From assembly GCA_905160935.1 (NCBI GenBank), contig CAJHZI010000202.1:104501-168500 (forward strand): a stretch of 64,000 nt of DNA. The letters run 5' to 3'. Position numbers and translations under genes: made by a program. Below, piece after piece: positions 62,386 through 64,000 of this stretch (positions are counted from its first letter, which is position 1; each line of letters starts with the position of its first letter). The notes beneath the pieces are model-generated. The model worked only from the letters and a program-made list of their open reading frames with translations, searched no databases and had not been told where the DNA came from. The stretch is from Enchytraeus crypticus. Lineage: Eukaryota; Annelida; Clitellata; Enchytraeida; Enchytraeidae.

Positions 62386-63250
62386 CTGCCAAGTTTCTAG
62401 TCCTCGTAGATATAGGCCAACGTATTAGTCAGTTAATTAAATACTCTTGAAAAAATCTAGGTAATAGGCCTAAGGGTTTTTAATGTTACAAAATCTTGGT
62501 ATACTCACTTAGCATTAGTTCACAATCAAAAGAGCATGTTAACATTAGAAGGGACAGCACTGTATTTGAATTTTGAGCCTATGGATCCGTAGTCGTACAC
62601 TATATCAATTCTGCTGCCGCTTCAACTCAAATATACGACTTAGTACTTTGTACCTAGTACTATGCATTCTCTTCAGCAGTCTAATTAACCAATATCTATT
62701 TTTCGGGTACTTAGAAGTATACTAATTATATTATTAATTTGTAAAATATAATTCTCTTCAGGGAATTGTTACTAATATACAGTAGTCAAGAATATGGAGC
62801 GAGAAAGAATTTTTGCTGCATCATGAGATCTGTCGATTTCTCGAATAATATCAATAGGTTTGTAAGGTTTCAAAACTCCTCTAGAAATTGGAAAACTTTC
62901 CAGACTAACCAAAAGGTTTTGCGTGCCCAAGGAATTCGATTTACATGTATCTGTTGTTATAAAGGTTTCGGATTACGATATCATAATAGGATCAGTGCTA
63001 GAGTATTGAATGGTATTCCGCTACAAGAAGCACATGCATTTATCGATCTTATGAAATATCATTGAGCTAGTTGTTCGATTTTAGAAATATTTACGCACGT
63101 GTATATTGATGCAAGTGGAGGATCGGGTTATAAAATGTTATGGATATATTGTCATGAAATATTTGACCTAGAAATTGTAAATATGGCGCACCGTAAGGCG
63201 CATATTAAGTTTAAGCATTACTTGATCAGGGTTTAAGTAATGCTTAAACT
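61320..63250. other. Spacer downstream of gene C
   Basis: No exon of a fourth copy is recognised. A 99-codon plus-strand frame at 62766-63065 has no motif I know. TA microsatellite near 62340. Confidence 0.45.
62320..62382 (+). repeat. CTAT and TA microsatellite
   Basis: CTAT tetranucleotides passing into a TA run, downstream of gene C. Confidence 0.95.
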
Positions 63251-63470
63251 CTCGAGTCCATGATTGTGAGGAATATTGCAACCGGTAACTGCACGCTACG
63301 TAAGTAACGACTAAGCTAAAACTGATGAAGGTATCGATAAACCAACTCAGAGGCCTTATTCTTTCCAATATAATAAGTTAGCATAAGATGTGGATACGGG
63401 AAGGCCTTTTGAGAAAGGATTAAATTGTTGATCTATGTAGTGGTCTATATGTATCGAGAAAGCGCGTTAT
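63250..63470 (-). repeat. R3 repeat, reverse orientation, diverged
   Basis: CGTAAGTAACGACTAAGCTA, AACCAACTCAGAGGCCTTAT, GGGAAGGCCTTTTGAGAAAG, ATTAAATTGTTGATCTATGT. Near the right end of the window. Confidence 0.45.
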
Positions 63471-63689
63471 TAGCAGAGGTTAAATTGGGGGGGACGCAGT
63501 GGAACTGAATTATCCTAACTCTCACTTTATGCGAGGTGCGTTTCCCTCCTAGGGGTTCATAAGATATACTATTAGATCAGTAAATACACTACAGGGTGCT
63601 CAAAAATAGTTGCTGTTCCTCGAGCTCTCCATTCTCGCTTTAAGCATGTCCTGACTATTAGTATGAATATGTATATTGGACCTTTCACT

Positions 63690-63715
63690 GGACTGCCTAC
63701 TAGCGAGAGCTCTTT
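63690..63715 (+). mobile_element. Possible L1x or R3 tail remnant
   Basis: GGACTGCCTACTAGCGAGAG resembles the terminal L1x bases. Very short. Confidence 0.25.
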
Positions 63716-63774
63716 ATCACAACCTATCACAAGTGTATTTCGCACCCAAACGTACAATCAGAAAACGTCGCCAT

Positions 63775-63991
63775 AAGAGATTTTAAGAGATTAAAGAGAT
63801 TTTAAGAGATTAAAGAGATTTTAAGAGATTAAAGAGATTTTAAGAGACTAAAGAGATTTTAAGAGGTTAAAGAGATTTTAAGAGATTAAAGAGATTTTAA
63901 GAGATTAAAGAGATTTTAAGAGATTAAAGAGATTTTAAGAGATTAAAGAGATTGCAAGAGATTAAAGAGATTGCAAGAGATTAAAGAGAAT
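63775..63991 (+). repeat. 19-base minisatellite
   Basis: About eleven copies of AGATTTTAAGAGATTAAAG; the last two read GATTGCAAG instead of GATTTTAAG. Confidence 0.9.
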
Positions 63992-64000
63992 ATAGATATT

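Noticed and set aside
62766..63065. 99-codon plus-strand frame
   Set aside because: No motif recognised, no splice or family support; could be a repeat remnant. Left unannotated.

Overview
The window is animal nuclear DNA. It is AT-rich, its genes are split by GT-AG introns, and it is full of microsatellites, minisatellites, tRNA-derived SINEs and 5'-truncated non-LTR retrotransposons. I cannot name the species. The intron density and repeat style suit a marine invertebrate (for example a lophotrochozoan or invertebrate deuterostome); that is inference only.

The plus strand carries three head-to-tail paralogous genes, called A, B and C here: A at 284-17330, B at 19385-35902, C at 41947-61319. 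I rebuilt each from splice sites, reading phase and alignment between copies. B and C have 19 coding exons each and close as uninterrupted reading frames of about 1290 and 1394 codons. The predicted protein is a type I membrane protein: signal peptide, two domains resembling the farnesoic-acid-O-methyltransferase (FAMeT/Methyltransf_FA) fold, a Ser/Thr-rich mucin-like stalk, nine complement-control-protein (CCP/sushi) modules, one membrane span and a short basic tail. Copy A keeps the layout but has a 5-base deletion in exon 4, an in-frame TAA in exon 11 and no recognisable exon 6, so it looks like a decaying or conditionally spliced copy.

Every exon junction outside the FAMeT pairs is phase 1, so stalk and CCP exons can be skipped or exchanged without losing frame. 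The two FAMeT domains share one phase-2 intron, pointing to duplication of a two-exon unit. Similarity between copies is patchy: CCP3, the end of CCP5 and the start of FAMeT-2 are nearly identical while neighbouring exons differ strongly. This suggests gene conversion or exon exchange, as in immune-type receptor families.

The intergenic spacers (17331-19384, 35903-41946, 61320-64000) and the introns hold the repeats. Notable are a minisatellite with paired TAAACA/TGTTTA motifs ending 45 bases before the start codon of gene B, a 24-base intronic minisatellite made of 3'-splice-site-like units in gene C, a 72-base near-perfect palindrome at the edge of a LINE fragment, a 5S-rRNA-like element, and a short interstitial telomere-like tract.
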